The notes below the pieces were generated by a model. That model was given only the letters and a program-made list of their open reading frames with translations, ran no database searches and had not been told where the DNA came from. A DNA stretch of 40,962 nt from an uncultured Lachnospiraceae bacterium (lineage in GTDB: Bacteria; Bacillota; Clostridia; Lachnospirales; Lachnospiraceae), in contig CACYMJ010000016.1 of assembly GCA_902775485.1 (NCBI GenBank), forward strand, positions 1 to 40,962. Reading direction: 5' to 3'. Both the position numbers and the translations under genes were made by a program. Of this stretch, positions 1 to 8,160 are shown piece by piece (the first letter of the stretch is position 1; each line of letters opens with the position of its first letter).

Positions 1-140
1 CCGTCATGAGTCTCACCTATCTTATGATTGATACCGGTGTAATACAGTATACGCTCTGTCGTTGTGGTCTTACCCGCATCGATATGAGCCATGATACCGA
101 TATTCCTGGTTCTCTCCAATGGATAATCTCTTCCAGCCAA
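1..140 (-). CDS. fusA: Elongation factor G, N-terminal fragment (runs off the window)
   Basis: EF-G is the GTPase that drives ribosomal translocation. Only the first 46 codons are present. They read through the EF-G P-loop motif [19 protein letters not shown], so the identity is secure. I place the start at a TTG (138-140), because an AGGAGG (149-154) lies 8 bases upstream of it and the protein then begins (M)[15 protein letters not shown], as in other EF-Gs. This start is 15 bases after the rpsG stop, so it is the third gene of the rpsL-rpsG-fusA (str) operon, and its ribosome binding site sits directly behind the rpsG stop codon. The rest of the gene, and probably tuf, lies to the left of the window. 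Confidence 0.96.
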   Translation of the reverse strand, partial: MAGRDYPLERTRNIGIMAHIDAGKTTTTERILYYTGINHKIGETHD

Positions 141-155
141 GATTTTTTCCTCCTG

Positions 156-647
<492 letters not shown>

Positions 648-744
648 TTATGTTAGATCTTAGGTACTCACATTAGAAAACATCTGTGTACGTGCTGGTG
701 ATCAAAATTCCAACACTCAACTTCATTTCCTTTGGTAGTTTACC

Positions 745-1158
745 TTACTTCTTAGGACGCTTTGCGCCGTACTTCGAACGGGCCTGGTTTCTGTTTGCAA
801 CACCGGCCGTATCGAGCGTACCACGGATAACGTGATAACGTGTACCGGGCAGGTCCTTTACTCTTCCGCCTCTTACAAGAACAACGCTGTGCTCCTGAAG
901 GTTATGTCCTTCACCGGGAATGTAGCTTGTAACTTCGATCCCGTTTGACAGACGTACTCTGGCGATCTTACGAAGAGCTGAGTTAGGCTTTTTGGGAGTT
1001 GCTGTTTTAACAGCCGTGCACACGCCACGCTTCTGCGGTGAAGCAGTATCGATGGGCTTCTTGTGAAGAGAGTTGAATCCCTTACCAAGAGCAGGTGCCG
1101 TAGACTTCTTTACTGAAGTTTCTCTACCCTTTCTGACTAACTGGTTAAATGTTGGCAT
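745..1158 (-). CDS. rpsL: 30S ribosomal protein S12
   Basis: S12 is the decoding-centre protein, site of streptomycin-resistance mutations. The 137-residue product begins [13 protein letters not shown] and carries the conserved [11 protein letters not shown] and [13 protein letters not shown] segments and a basic C-terminus. The frame can be extended three codons upstream to a GTG, but that GTG lies inside the AGGAGG box (1167-1172), so the ATG at 1156-1158, 8 bases after the box, is the start. It is the first gene of the str operon, with a near-perfect sigma-A promoter just upstream. The residue that corresponds to the streptomycin-sensitive lysine is in TPKKPN, with wild-type sequence. Confidence 0.98.
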   Translation of the reverse strand: MPTFNQLVRKGRETSVKKSTAPALGKGFNSLHKKPIDTASPQKRGVCTAVKTATPKKPNSALRKIARVRLSNGIEVTSYIPGEGHNLQEHSVVLVRGGRVKDLPGTRYHVIRGTLDTAGVANRNQARSKYGAKRPKK

Positions 1159-1231
1159 TCTTTTCACCTCCTTTGAATAATCTGCAATTTAGGCACACAA
1201 AAACAAAGCGCATTTTTGTGCACGCTAATCG

Positions 1232-1260
1232 ATTATATGCAATTGTCCCATGCATGTCAA
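1232..1260 (-). promoter_or_regulatory. Sigma-A promoter of the str operon
   Basis: On the minus strand a perfect TTGACA (1255-1260) is separated by 17 bases from a perfect TATAAT (1232-1237). The predicted transcript start is near 1225, about 65 bases before the rpsL ATG. The promoter lies just downstream of the pilT stop (1292), and I see no terminator between them, so upstream transcription could also read into the str operon. Confidence 0.9.
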
Positions 1261-1291
1261 GGATTTTCTGCCTGAAATGCCCGAAAAATGA

Positions 1292-2362
1292 CTACTTGCC
1301 GACCAGGCTGAGCTTCTTTTGCAGTAATTCCGGGTTCGTGGCGTATGTAAGAGCGGTTTTATCCGTGATCTTTCCTTCCTTGTACAGGTTAAGAAGACTT
1401 GCATCCATGGCGATCATGTCATCGGCTGCCGAAGCATAGATCATACCGTCGATCTGATGGACCTTTGACTCTCTGATCATGTTTCTGATCGCGGGAGTAA
1501 GCGTCATGATCTCAAATACGGGAACCAGTCCTCCGTCCGTTGAAGGAACAAGCTGCTGTGAAACGACCGCCTGAAGTACCATTGACAGCTGAAGCGCTAT
1601 CTGGTGCTGCTGGTTGGGCGGGAATGCATCTATGATACGGTCGATCGTATTGGACGCACCGATCGTATGAAGCGTCGACAGGATCAGGTGTCCCGTTTCG
1701 GCTGCGGTCATCGCAACGTTCATCGTCTCGTAATCACGCATCTCTCCGAGAAGGATGACGTCCGGACTCTGACGAAGCGATGCACGAAGTGCCGTAAGGT
1801 AACTGTCCGTATCGGTAACGACCTCACGCTGGCTGACTATGCTCATCTTATGCATATGAAGATACTCGAGAGGATCCTCTAGCGTTATGATGTGAGCATG
1901 TCTTGTTGTGTTTATATGATCTATCATGCAGGCAAGCGTCGTTGATTTTCCGCTTCCGGCAGGTCCCGTAACAAGAACGAGTCCCTTCTTCCTGTCGGCA
2001 AAATCAATGACGTTCTGCGGAATATTGCGCTCCTTCGGATCGGGAATATTGAACGTTATAACACGGATGACAGCGGAAAGAGAGCCTCTCTGCTTATATG
2101 CATTGATACGGAAACGTGCAACTCCCTTTATGGCAAATGAAAAATCATCATCGCCGTATTTCTGAAGTCTTGACATATCCCTGCCGCCGGCAAGTTCATA
2201 TATCTCGGTAATCAGTACCGCCGTATCGCCTGGCATGAGCTTGCTCTCACCCTCCTCAACGAATACGCCCTTTCTCTTATATGAAAGAGGAAGACCTGCG
2301 ACTATGAATATATCAGAAGCACCGTCCTGTGTTATCTTTGCCAAAGTTTCCGCTACTGCCAT
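1292..2362 (-). CDS. pilT: PilT-type twitching/retraction ATPase
   Basis: Hexameric secretion/retraction ATPase of type IV pilus machines. The 356-residue product has the Walker A GPAGSGKST (133-141), the Asp box ITLEDPLEYLH (159-169), the Walker B region DVILLGEMRD (201-210) and the His box TGHLILSTLHT (223-233). The C-terminal AIRNMIRE (291-298) closely matches the AIRNLIRE signature of PilT rather than PilB, and the length fits PilT. The start ATG follows a GGAG box. It is the last gene of a minus-strand run containing a PilC/GspF protein and small membrane proteins. No PilB-type assembly ATPase is present, so this may be the only motor of the local machine, or it may work with proteins encoded elsewhere. 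Confidence 0.9.
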   Translation of the reverse strand: MAVAETLAKITQDGASDIFIVAGLPLSYKRKGVFVEEGESKLMPGDTAVLITEIYELAGGRDMSRLQKYGDDDFSFAIKGVARFRINAYKQRGSLSAVIRVITFNIPDPKERNIPQNVIDFADRKKGLVLVTGPAGSGKSTTLACMIDHINTTRHAHIITLEDPLEYLHMHKMSIVSQREVVTDTDSYLTALRASLRQSPDVILLGEMRDYETMNVAMTAAETGHLILSTLHTIGASNTIDRIIDAFPPNQQHQIALQLSMVLQAVVSQQLVPSTDGGLVPVFEIMTLTPAIRNMIRESKVHQIDGMIYASAADDMIAMDASLLNLYKEGKITDKTALTYATNPELLQKKLSLVGK

Positions 2363-2417
2363 TTTTCTATCTCCGTTCTTTGAAATAATACCTTCGTGGG
2401 CCCTGCCCTATCTGCAT

Positions 2418-2933
2418 TTACTGGAATAACAGTTTTGTTCCCGATTCGGAACCTTCCTCGTCCCTGATGCTGTTAAGCCAGTCCCTGTTTACATTCGTCG
2501 TCCATTTGTCGATCTTGAACAGACTGTCATCATCATCGTCCGGATAATGGACCGAAAGAATGACATTCAGGTTCTGGCCGCTTGTGACCGCAACCTGATA
2601 TGACAGTTTCTTGTACCCGTCCTCTCCGTCGGTAACGGTAATGCTGTCATTATCCGCAAACAGCGCATCAACTCCGTCCATATATGCCTTCTTGTCGGAT
2701 GAGTTGCTGAGGTGCTTTGACAGGAGAGCTTCGATATTTGCAAGATATAGTTCCGCTTTTCTGTTCGCATCGTAATAACTTGCCGTTCTGTCAGCCGCCT
2801 CTTTCGACAGCACATAATCGGATCTTGCCGACATATACGACAGTGCCGCAAAGGTAACGAGAGCGAGAAGCACGAACGTTACCAGTATTGAGCTTGTTCC
2901 TATATTGATCCCGCCGGAATGCTTTTTCTCCAT
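2418..2933 (-). CDS. Small single-pass membrane protein of the pil cluster
   Basis: Unrecognised 171-residue protein. It has a short basic N-terminus followed by one hydrophobic segment (about residues 13-35, within GGINIGTSSILVTFVLLAL). The rest is a soluble, acidic extracytoplasmic domain with a helical first half and a polar stretch rich in Asp (DDDDD). No pilin-type Glu sits at position 5 of the hydrophobic helix, so it is not a canonical pilin, although the topology (short cytoplasmic tail, one helix, globular outer domain) is the same. It begins 3 bases after the preceding gene, with its AAAGGG ribosome site in that gene's end, which implies tight co-expression with the T2SS-F and PilT-like proteins. 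Function is inferred from context only. Confidence 0.75.
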   Translation of the reverse strand: MEKKHSGGINIGTSSILVTFVLLALVTFAALSYMSARSDYVLSKEAADRTASYYDANRKAELYLANIEALLSKHLSNSSDKKAYMDGVDALFADNDSITVTDGEDGYKKLSYQVAVTSGQNLNVILSVHYPDDDDDSLFKIDKWTTNVNRDWLNSIRDEEGSESGTKLLFQ

Positions 2934-2936
2934 CGG

Positions 2937-3380
2937 TTACCCTTTCGTATCGTTCATATACTTGGTCGCATCAAGCGTATAAATGTCTTTAAAATCCCGA
3001 AGTCTTACTACCCGCACTTCCATGTTCTGAATGGCGCCGTTGGGTGTCATCGTAACATCGCTTACATACATCGCATTGTCTCCGTATGCGCACATTTCAA
3101 AGTTCTCATCATAGTAGACTTCGAAAAATCCGTCGCCGCCGCGTATTGCCATCGGATAATGCTCTATGACCGAATCGATGTCCCCGTCGGTCCCGCGCAT
3201 AACCTCGGCAAATCCCTGGGCTATCGACACGGATTCGTTAAGTTCAACCGTATCCTTCGTCATGACATAGCTTGTCACGAACAGTCTTACGCAGACCGCC
3301 CCGCATGCAGCAAACAACAGTATCGTTATTATCAGTTCCATCAGGAACAGTGATGTTTTGGATTTCAGATATTTAGTCAT
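2937..3380 (-). CDS. Pseudopilin-like membrane protein
   Basis: A 147-residue protein whose N-terminus, MTKYLKSKTSLFLMELIITIL, looks like a type IV prepilin: a short basic leader, then a hydrophobic helix with Glu as its fifth residue (LFLME). The residue before the expected cleavage site is Ser, not the usual Gly. The rest is a small globular domain. The frame extends eight codons upstream, but the ATG at 3378-3380 gives the better pilin-like leader and an 8-base overlap with the preceding gene, typical of this operon. It could be a minor pilin (GspI/J-like) that initiates a short pseudopilus. No prepilin peptidase gene is present in the window. Confidence 0.65.
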   Translation of the reverse strand: MTKYLKSKTSLFLMELIITILLFAACGAVCVRLFVTSYVMTKDTVELNESVSIAQGFAEVMRGTDGDIDSVIEHYPMAIRGGDGFFEVYYDENFEMCAYGDNAMYVSDVTMTPNGAIQNMEVRVVRLRDFKDIYTLDATKYMNDTKG

Positions 3381-3897
3381 CGTCTCCGTCTCCGTCCACG
3401 CCACTGTACAGCGTTACGAAAAATATCGTATTCTCGCCGTTCGTATCCGTTATATCGAAACGGTACAGACCTTCATTTTCCTTCCTTACGGAGAAATCCC
3501 GTATCGCCAGAATGTCCGTTCCGTTTTTGTAGTTAAAATCGTATGACTCATCCGCGGTAAATTCCCTCAGATATCCGTCTGCCAAAAACAGATAGGTGAT
3601 ATATGTTTTGCCGCCGATCTCCTGATACAGTTTAAGGACCGAATGATCGTCCGTCTCCGAAGAGATATCGATATCGGACACATCCGCTCCGCCCGTGTAA
3701 TCATGCGAGCGGATCTTTTCGGTGATGTACGCCATCGCCGTACGCTTCTCATAGTTCGTGTTCATGTTGGACACGGTTGTCCTGTATATCCTCGCGCCAA
3801 AGAGCACAACAAACAGAGCCGTTATGGCAAAAGCACCAAAAAGGGCAAGTATAAACAGAAAATCGACTATTGATTTGTTTCTCTTTGCAAAGTTCAT
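3373..3897 (-). CDS. DUF4860-like membrane protein
   Basis: A 174-residue protein with a basic N-terminus, one hydrophobic segment (about residues 10-36) and a beta-rich outer domain that ends in an acidic tail (DGDGDDD). From memory it resembles DUF4860, a Clostridia family found beside PilC/PilT-type genes; a profile search would settle this. The helix carries an Asp (SIVDFLFIL) but no Glu5, so it is not a classical pilin. It overlaps both neighbours (4 bases with 3894-4229, 8 bases with the pseudopilin gene), so its translation is coupled to theirs. Likely role: a structural or assembly component of the pilus-like machine. Confidence 0.6.
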   Translation of the reverse strand: MNFAKRNKSIVDFLFILALFGAFAITALFVVLFGARIYRTTVSNMNTNYEKRTAMAYITEKIRSHDYTGGADVSDIDISSETDDHSVLKLYQEIGGKTYITYLFLADGYLREFTADESYDFNYKNGTDILAIRDFSVRKENEGLYRFDITDTNGENTIFFVTLYSGVDGDGDDD

Positions 3898-4229
3898 TTT
3901 TTGCCTGTCTCCACAATGGTCACTGAAGGCATGATATTATCACCTATCGGTACATAATCGACAAAATATCTGTCCTTATCGTACGTAAGTCCGTAATGAT
4001 CCTCAATATATTTAAGGTTCGGAGGGTAATATCCCTCCACGGCATAGCAGTGGATAATATCCTTGTTTACCGCATCCGTCAGTATCTGTGTCTGATCCTT
4101 CGAAGAAGTCGATGATATAAACGATATGCCGATGAGGAATATCGCGATGACAACCACAAAGAAGAACACCGAGAAGTTCATCGATTCAAGTATTCTTTTT
4201 TTCAATCCCGGTCTGTTAAATCTGTTCAT
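3894..4229 (-). CDS. Small membrane protein of the pil cluster
   Basis: Unrecognised 111-residue protein: basic N-terminus (MNRFNRPGLKKRI), one strongly hydrophobic segment (about residues 18-40, FSVFFFVVVIAIFLIGISF) and a short outer domain with motif-like YYPPNLKYIEDHYGL. The segment YPPNLKYIEDHYG resembles the conserved C-terminal part of some Gram-positive pilin-like proteins, but I cannot assign a family. It overlaps the T2SS-F gene by the 4-base ATGA arrangement and is followed by DUF4860, so it belongs to the pilus-like operon. Confidence 0.7.
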   Translation of the reverse strand: MNRFNRPGLKKRILESMNFSVFFFVVVIAIFLIGISFISSTSSKDQTQILTDAVNKDIIHCYAVEGYYPPNLKYIEDHYGLTYDKDRYFVDYVPIGDNIMPSVTIVETGKK

Positions 4230-5275
4230 CCGATACTACCCATTACTCCCATAAGAGGCAACATTACCGACAACAGTATCAGGCATACGACAACCGACAG
4301 TATTATGACCAGCGTCGGCTCAAGTACGGAAATGAGATTTGTCATTTTCTCATCAACCTCTTCATCGTATCCGACCGCTATCTTCTCAAGAACCTTATCG
4401 ACCGAACCGGTTCTGAACCCGACCGATATCATCCTCGAATACATATTTGAAAAGATCCCTGCCGAGCAAAGAGCGTCCGCAAATGACGATCCCGTTGACA
4501 TCAGTTCCTTGCTCTTGTTGATCTTTTCGACCATATCGCTGTTATCCACCAGATTTGATACCATGGTAAGACTCTCGTCCGTATCAAGTCCGGCACTCAT
4601 CGTAAGTGCCATTCCCGATGCAAACCTTCCTGCCGCGATCTTGTCATAAAGACTCCTTGTTGCAAAGAATTTGGACAAAAAGCCGCGAAGCCTGGCCCTT
4701 CCCGTGCCGGTCTTTGTAAGCAGGAAAATGCCTATAACGATAACAGCCGCAACTATGACTATAACAAGCGCATATTTGCTGACGGCATTACCGAAGTCAA
4801 GCATTCCCTTTGAAAAGCCCGTCATCTCCGTACCAAGCTGTTTGAACACATCATTGAAGATCGGAAGCACCTTGATGACCAGAACAAGTATGACTATCAG
4901 CATCATCCCGACTATAAGCATAGGATAGGTTACGGCACTCTTTATACCCCTTGCCACGTTCTCCTCACGGTTATAGTGGAAAGCCAGGGCACGCATGACC
5001 TCCTCGAGCTTACCCGACTGCTCGCCGATCTCGATCATGTCAAGAGCGTATTTCGGAAAAACGCCGGAAGCTTCAACCGAATGATGGAAGGTATCGCCTT
5101 CGTTACATTTATCCAGTATTGTCTGAAGTATCTCACGTCCTTCATCCGTGGTCGCATCATCAAGCATGATGGAAATACCTTCCATAGCGGATATGCCCGC
5201 TGCAAGGATCATCGCTATCTGATCACAGAACATGGAAAGTTCCTGATTGTTGAGAAGCTTCTTTTTTGAATTCAT
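4226..5275 (-). CDS. Type II secretion F / PilC family inner-membrane platform protein
   Basis: GspF/PilC proteins form the membrane platform of type II secretion and type IV pilus systems. The 349-residue product has the duplicated T2SSF architecture. The first cytoplasmic domain (about 10-110) contains the AGISAMEGISIML and IEIGEQSGKLEEVM motifs. A transmembrane helix (about 112-135) follows, then a second one near 168-186. A second domain (about 215-320) carries the matching SVGFRTGSVDKVLEKI motif, and a C-terminal helix ends the protein. The start ATG lies 9 bases after a GGGAGGA box and 35 bases after the transglutaminase stop. It heads the pil block and pairs with the PilT-type ATPase at the other end. 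Confidence 0.92.
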   Translation of the reverse strand: MNSKKKLLNNQELSMFCDQIAMILAAGISAMEGISIMLDDATTDEGREILQTILDKCNEGDTFHHSVEASGVFPKYALDMIEIGEQSGKLEEVMRALAFHYNREENVARGIKSAVTYPMLIVGMMLIVILVLVIKVLPIFNDVFKQLGTEMTGFSKGMLDFGNAVSKYALVIVIVAAVIVIGIFLLTKTGTGRARLRGFLSKFFATRSLYDKIAAGRFASGMALTMSAGLDTDESLTMVSNLVDNSDMVEKINKSKELMSTGSSFADALCSAGIFSNMYSRMISVGFRTGSVDKVLEKIAVGYDEEVDEKMTNLISVLEPTLVIILSVVVCLILLSVMLPLMGVMGSIG

Positions 5276-5310
5276 TACTGACGTCCTCCCTATCAGCCTT
5301 AAATCAGTAT

Positions 5311-6261
5311 TTAATATATATATTTGGTAGTGTAATTATTTCCGTCGCCTATGAAGCTCTTAAGCTTTTTTGTTCCGGCATTTGCCGCAAACGTCGGATC
5401 CATCAAAGTCCAGTCGACTCCGTCAAACTCGATAAAACCGTTTATCCAACCCTGATCCTTTATATACGTGGTTATCCATGCGTGGTATGCATCTCCGGCA
5501 TATCCGAACTCCAGTCTTGTGGGGATCCTCTGGCTTCTGAGCATGGCAGCCATCACAGCGGCATAGTCGAAACATATCCCTTTCTTTTCCACAAGAACCT
5601 GATCCACGTCGGGAACATACGTGGGCTTGACCGTCTCAGCCCTTTCATGATCGTATGTGATGTTCTTTACGACATAATCGTAAACCGCCGCAACAACCTC
5701 TATGTCGCTCGATTTTCCCGTGGCAAGTTGTTCTCCGAGTGCTACCGTGTTCGAACTCTTGTCAAACTTCACATAGCAGTTGGGATAAAGGAAAGGCAAA
5801 AACTCATCGGTAAGCTTTACATCGATCTCCTCCGCGAACTTTGTCGCATACATTCCTTCCTCGCCCATTCCCTCATATGCAACGATGTTATACGTACCGT
5901 CTCCGAGAGAAAGAGGGATCACCGAATCACCTGCGGGGATGATATATGTATATGTAACGCTGTCACCGCATGAGAGCTGTATCTTGATATCATCTATCTC
6001 GCCGGTACTGTGAACAAGTACATAACCGTTATTGCGGTTTGTGATATTGACCGTCAGTTCGTTATCGCCAAGTACCTCATTACCTCCGGTATCCGGGATC
6101 AGGCACTTCGGTTCACTGCTCCTGTTCTCGGCAGATGCGATCTTTGATATCTCCAGTTCGGTCTCTTTCGGTTCATCACCGCCGCATGCGGTCAGAGAAA
6201 GCGCAAGCGTTATCAAGCACGCAGATAATATTATCTTATTTGGACAAAACCGCCTGAACAA
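5311..6261 (-). CDS. Transglutaminase-like lipoprotein
   Basis: A 316-residue surface lipoprotein. The N-terminus has a basic start, a hydrophobic stretch and a lipobox (SLTAC, Cys26). The C-terminal third is a transglutaminase-like (papain-fold) domain with the catalytic triad visible: Cys230 in GICFDYAAV, His260 in AYHAW and Asp288 in WTLMDPTF. The family includes cysteine proteases and cross-linking or amidase enzymes, so the exact reaction is open. I chose a TTG start (6259-6261) because a GGAGGG (6267-6272) sits 5 bases upstream and it gives a proper signal peptide; a longer frame reaching an ATG at 6309 would put 16 extra residues ahead of the signal. It overlaps the upstream gene by 26 bases. 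Context suggests a role in processing or anchoring products of the pil operon. Confidence 0.85.
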   Translation of the reverse strand: MFRRFCPNKIILSACLITLALSLTACGGDEPKETELEISKIASAENRSSEPKCLIPDTGGNEVLGDNELTVNITNRNNGYVLVHSTGEIDDIKIQLSCGDSVTYTYIIPAGDSVIPLSLGDGTYNIVAYEGMGEEGMYATKFAEEIDVKLTDEFLPFLYPNCYVKFDKSSNTVALGEQLATGKSSDIEVVAAVYDYVVKNITYDHERAETVKPTYVPDVDQVLVEKKGICFDYAAVMAAMLRSQRIPTRLEFGYAGDAYHAWITTYIKDQGWINGFIEFDGVDWTLMDPTFAANAGTKKLKSFIGDGNNYTTKYIY

Positions 6262-6724
6262 TTCCACCCTCCGTATCGGGAATGTATATATTGAGCGTTC
6301 CGCTTTCAAACCTGAACCTGACCGTCCCGTTTTCGTCGGTATCGATCGGATAGATCACCGAACCGTTTTCTTTCTTTGCATAAATACCATCGTAATCAAT
6401 ATCGTCTCCGGACAGCTGCATGACAAAGCATCCGTTCTCCTCATCAAGGTAATGCCCGACGACCTGTATATCCGTCCTGTGAGGCCCGGTGCCCGACTCT
6501 TTGCCGGCCATATAAAATACTGTGGGGCACAGCAGGACCAGTATCAGCAGTGCAACCGATGACCACTTCCCGACCTTAACGAGAGTTGTATTTGCGATAT
6601 TCTTAATGAGCAGTGCATCGAGCGACTGTGTGTTCGGCGTCTGCTCGCAGGCAGCGAAGACATTCTGAAGTGCTTCGTTTGCCGCTTTTTTATTTATACT
6701 GTAAACTTTGTTTCTTCTAAACAT
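6236..6724 (-). CDS. Single-pass membrane protein, possible anti-sigma factor
   Basis: A 162-residue protein of unrecognised family. A soluble N-terminal part of about 55 residues (MFRRNKVYSINKKAANEAL...) precedes one transmembrane helix (about 55-73, SVALLILVLLCPTVFYMAG) and an outer beta-rich domain of about 85 residues. A cytoplasmic domain, one helix and an outer sensor domain, encoded directly after and overlapping an ECF-type sigma gene, is the layout of many anti-sigma factors. No zinc-binding HxxxCxxC motif is seen, so it is not of the ZAS type. The ATG (6722-6724) overlaps the sigma stop and follows a GGGGG box; a longer frame to 6751 is less likely. The anti-sigma role is an inference from position and topology. 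Confidence 0.6.
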   Translation of the reverse strand: MFRRNKVYSINKKAANEALQNVFAACEQTPNTQSLDALLIKNIANTTLVKVGKWSSVALLILVLLCPTVFYMAGKESGTGPHRTDIQVVGHYLDEENGCFVMQLSGDDIDYDGIYAKKENGSVIYPIDTDENGTVRFRFESGTLNIYIPDTEGGIVQAVLSK

Positions 6725-7289
6725 CTGCGTCCCCCTTTCCGAGCATTTCATTCAGCCTTTCCCTGGCCGATATCAGGTACCTCTTAACGCTGCTTCTCGA
6801 GCACCCCAGTGCCGAGGCAATGTCTTCGAGTTTCATGTCGTTGTAATAACGCATGACAACGACCTGCTGCTCATTGAAAGGAAGGGACATTACCGCATCC
6901 TTCAGTCTTGAGGCTTCGTCAGCCTCCTCAGTTCTATTTTCGGGATTGTGATCTATATATTCATCACTGACAAATTCCAGAAGCTCCGGATTGTTTTCTC
7001 CGTATTCCTGCCGGTTCTTGCGCTTCATATCGTAGCACACCCGGAAGCATATCTGGTTAAGCCATGCCACGAACAACGCGGGTTCCTTTATCCCTGAGAT
7101 ATTTCGAAGGGCAAGGATGTACGTTTCCTGCAAGGCATCCTGTGCCATATTCGTGTCTCTGAGATAGTGGGCCGCATAGTTATATGTATGCTGGTAAGTA
7201 ATGGCATACAGTTCGGCAAAGGCATCACTGTCTCCCTTTTGTGATTTTTGAACCAAACGCCCTATATAGGCATGGTTGAAATCAGCCAT
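6717..7289 (-). CDS. ECF-type RNA polymerase sigma factor
   Basis: A 190-residue sigma-70 family protein with only regions 2 and 4. Region 2 (about 20-90) includes DAFAELYAITYQHTYNYA and AQDALQETYILALRNI. Region 4 (about 129-182) includes LPFNEQQVVVMRYYNDMKLEDIASALGCS followed by the recognition helix SRSSVKRYLISARERL. It starts 2 bases after the GGDEF gene (AAGGTG ribosome site) and overlaps the next, membrane protein gene. It may direct RNA polymerase to its own operon or to a separate surface-structure regulon; I could not identify a matching non-sigma-A promoter in the window. Confidence 0.93.
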   Translation of the reverse strand: MADFNHAYIGRLVQKSQKGDSDAFAELYAITYQHTYNYAAHYLRDTNMAQDALQETYILALRNISGIKEPALFVAWLNQICFRVCYDMKRKNRQEYGENNPELLEFVSDEYIDHNPENRTEEADEASRLKDAVMSLPFNEQQVVVMRYYNDMKLEDIASALGCSRSSVKRYLISARERLNEMLGKGDADV

Positions 7290-7291
7290 TC

Positions 7292-7987
7292 TTACACCTT
7301 GGCGATCCCGTACAGTCTGGCTACCATCTGGCGGAAATCTTTGAAGCCCTGTGATTCATTCAACAGTTTTGCTATTTTTATCCTGATCTCATAATTGGCA
7401 GATCTGTTATAGATATCGATCTCTTTTTGCAGTTCGGATGCAAACTTGTCCATTTTTTCACTGCCGCAGTTCTCTATGACGACCAGGAACTCGTTTCCGT
7501 TGTTTCTGCCCACGAAACCGTAATGAGCGCTGATCCTTTCGACAACGGACGAAAAATCCTTTAGTGCGATATTGCCGCTAGATCTGCCGTGGGTAGTGTT
7601 TATCTCATTAAGATTATCTATCACGATCAGTGCACATCCGAGAGTTGAGATGTCAGCTGCGCTCTCATACTTCTCAAATATCTGATCGCATGAAAATCTG
7701 TTTGGTATGCCGGTCAGCGTATCAACATAGACCGCTCTTTTTAATACGTGATCATGAACGATATGTCCCTCGAGCAGACGAAAATCCATTATTATGCACG
7801 CAACGCTATACAGCATAAATGCCCATAAAAAAACACAGATGGTCAGGAGGACCTTGTTGGAGAATACGCTTGTCCTCAGATTTTCATCCAAAAAAATAAA
7901 AAGAAAAAAGCAAACAGCAAATATAACAAGAAGTGCAAGCTGAATAAATTTAAACATCTTATAACTTCTGAAATAATCGTCTCTCAT
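7292..7987 (-). CDS. Membrane protein with a degenerate GGDEF domain
   Basis: A 231-residue protein with two N-terminal transmembrane helices (about 13-33 and 46-66) and a C-terminal GGDEF fold (about 85-230) starting with the typical DTLTGIPNR. The signature is NGNEF (163-167) in place of GGDEF, and the upstream substrate motif reads IDNLNEINTTHGRSSGN, with the usual Asp replaced by Asn. Active diguanylate cyclases need the acidic third residue of GG(D/E)EF for metal binding, so this protein is probably not a cyclase; it could bind a nucleotide or act in signalling without catalysis. It heads the sigma/transglutaminase/pil run and has its own promoter. Start ATG follows AAAGGA. Confidence 0.8.
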   Translation of the reverse strand: MRDDYFRSYKMFKFIQLALLVIFAVCFFLFIFLDENLRTSVFSNKVLLTICVFLWAFMLYSVACIIMDFRLLEGHIVHDHVLKRAVYVDTLTGIPNRFSCDQIFEKYESAADISTLGCALIVIDNLNEINTTHGRSSGNIALKDFSSVVERISAHYGFVGRNNGNEFLVVIENCGSEKMDKFASELQKEIDIYNRSANYEIRIKIAKLLNESQGFKDFRQMVARLYGIAKV

Positions 7988-8033
7988 CCGTATAGTCCTT
8001 TATATCATGGGAATAAACACAATAAGCGAAATA

Positions 8034-8062
8034 ATTATATACCTTGTGATAAAAAAAGTGAA
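8034..8062 (-). promoter_or_regulatory. Sigma-A promoter of the GGDEF-sigma-pil run
   Basis: TTCACT (8057-8062) and a perfect TATAAT (8034-8039) on the minus strand are 17 bases apart. It sits about 45 bases upstream of the GGDEF gene start. No other strong promoter or terminator is visible until 1292, so it could drive all ten genes. Confidence 0.65.
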
Positions 8063-8079
8063 TATAAAAGTGAACCTTT

Positions 8080-8107
8080 TTGACCGCATGTGTTGTCATT
8101 ATATTAT
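8080..8107 (+). promoter_or_regulatory. Sigma-A promoter of the lone plus-strand gene
   Basis: TTGACC (8080-8085), 16 bases, TATTAT (8102-8107), followed 53 bases later by the ATG at 8161. It is divergent from the minus-strand promoter at 8034-8062. Confidence 0.65.
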
Positions 8108-8160
8108 GAAAGAGGTATTATGTTCATACTTATATTTCTGTATACGGAAAGAGGATCGAT

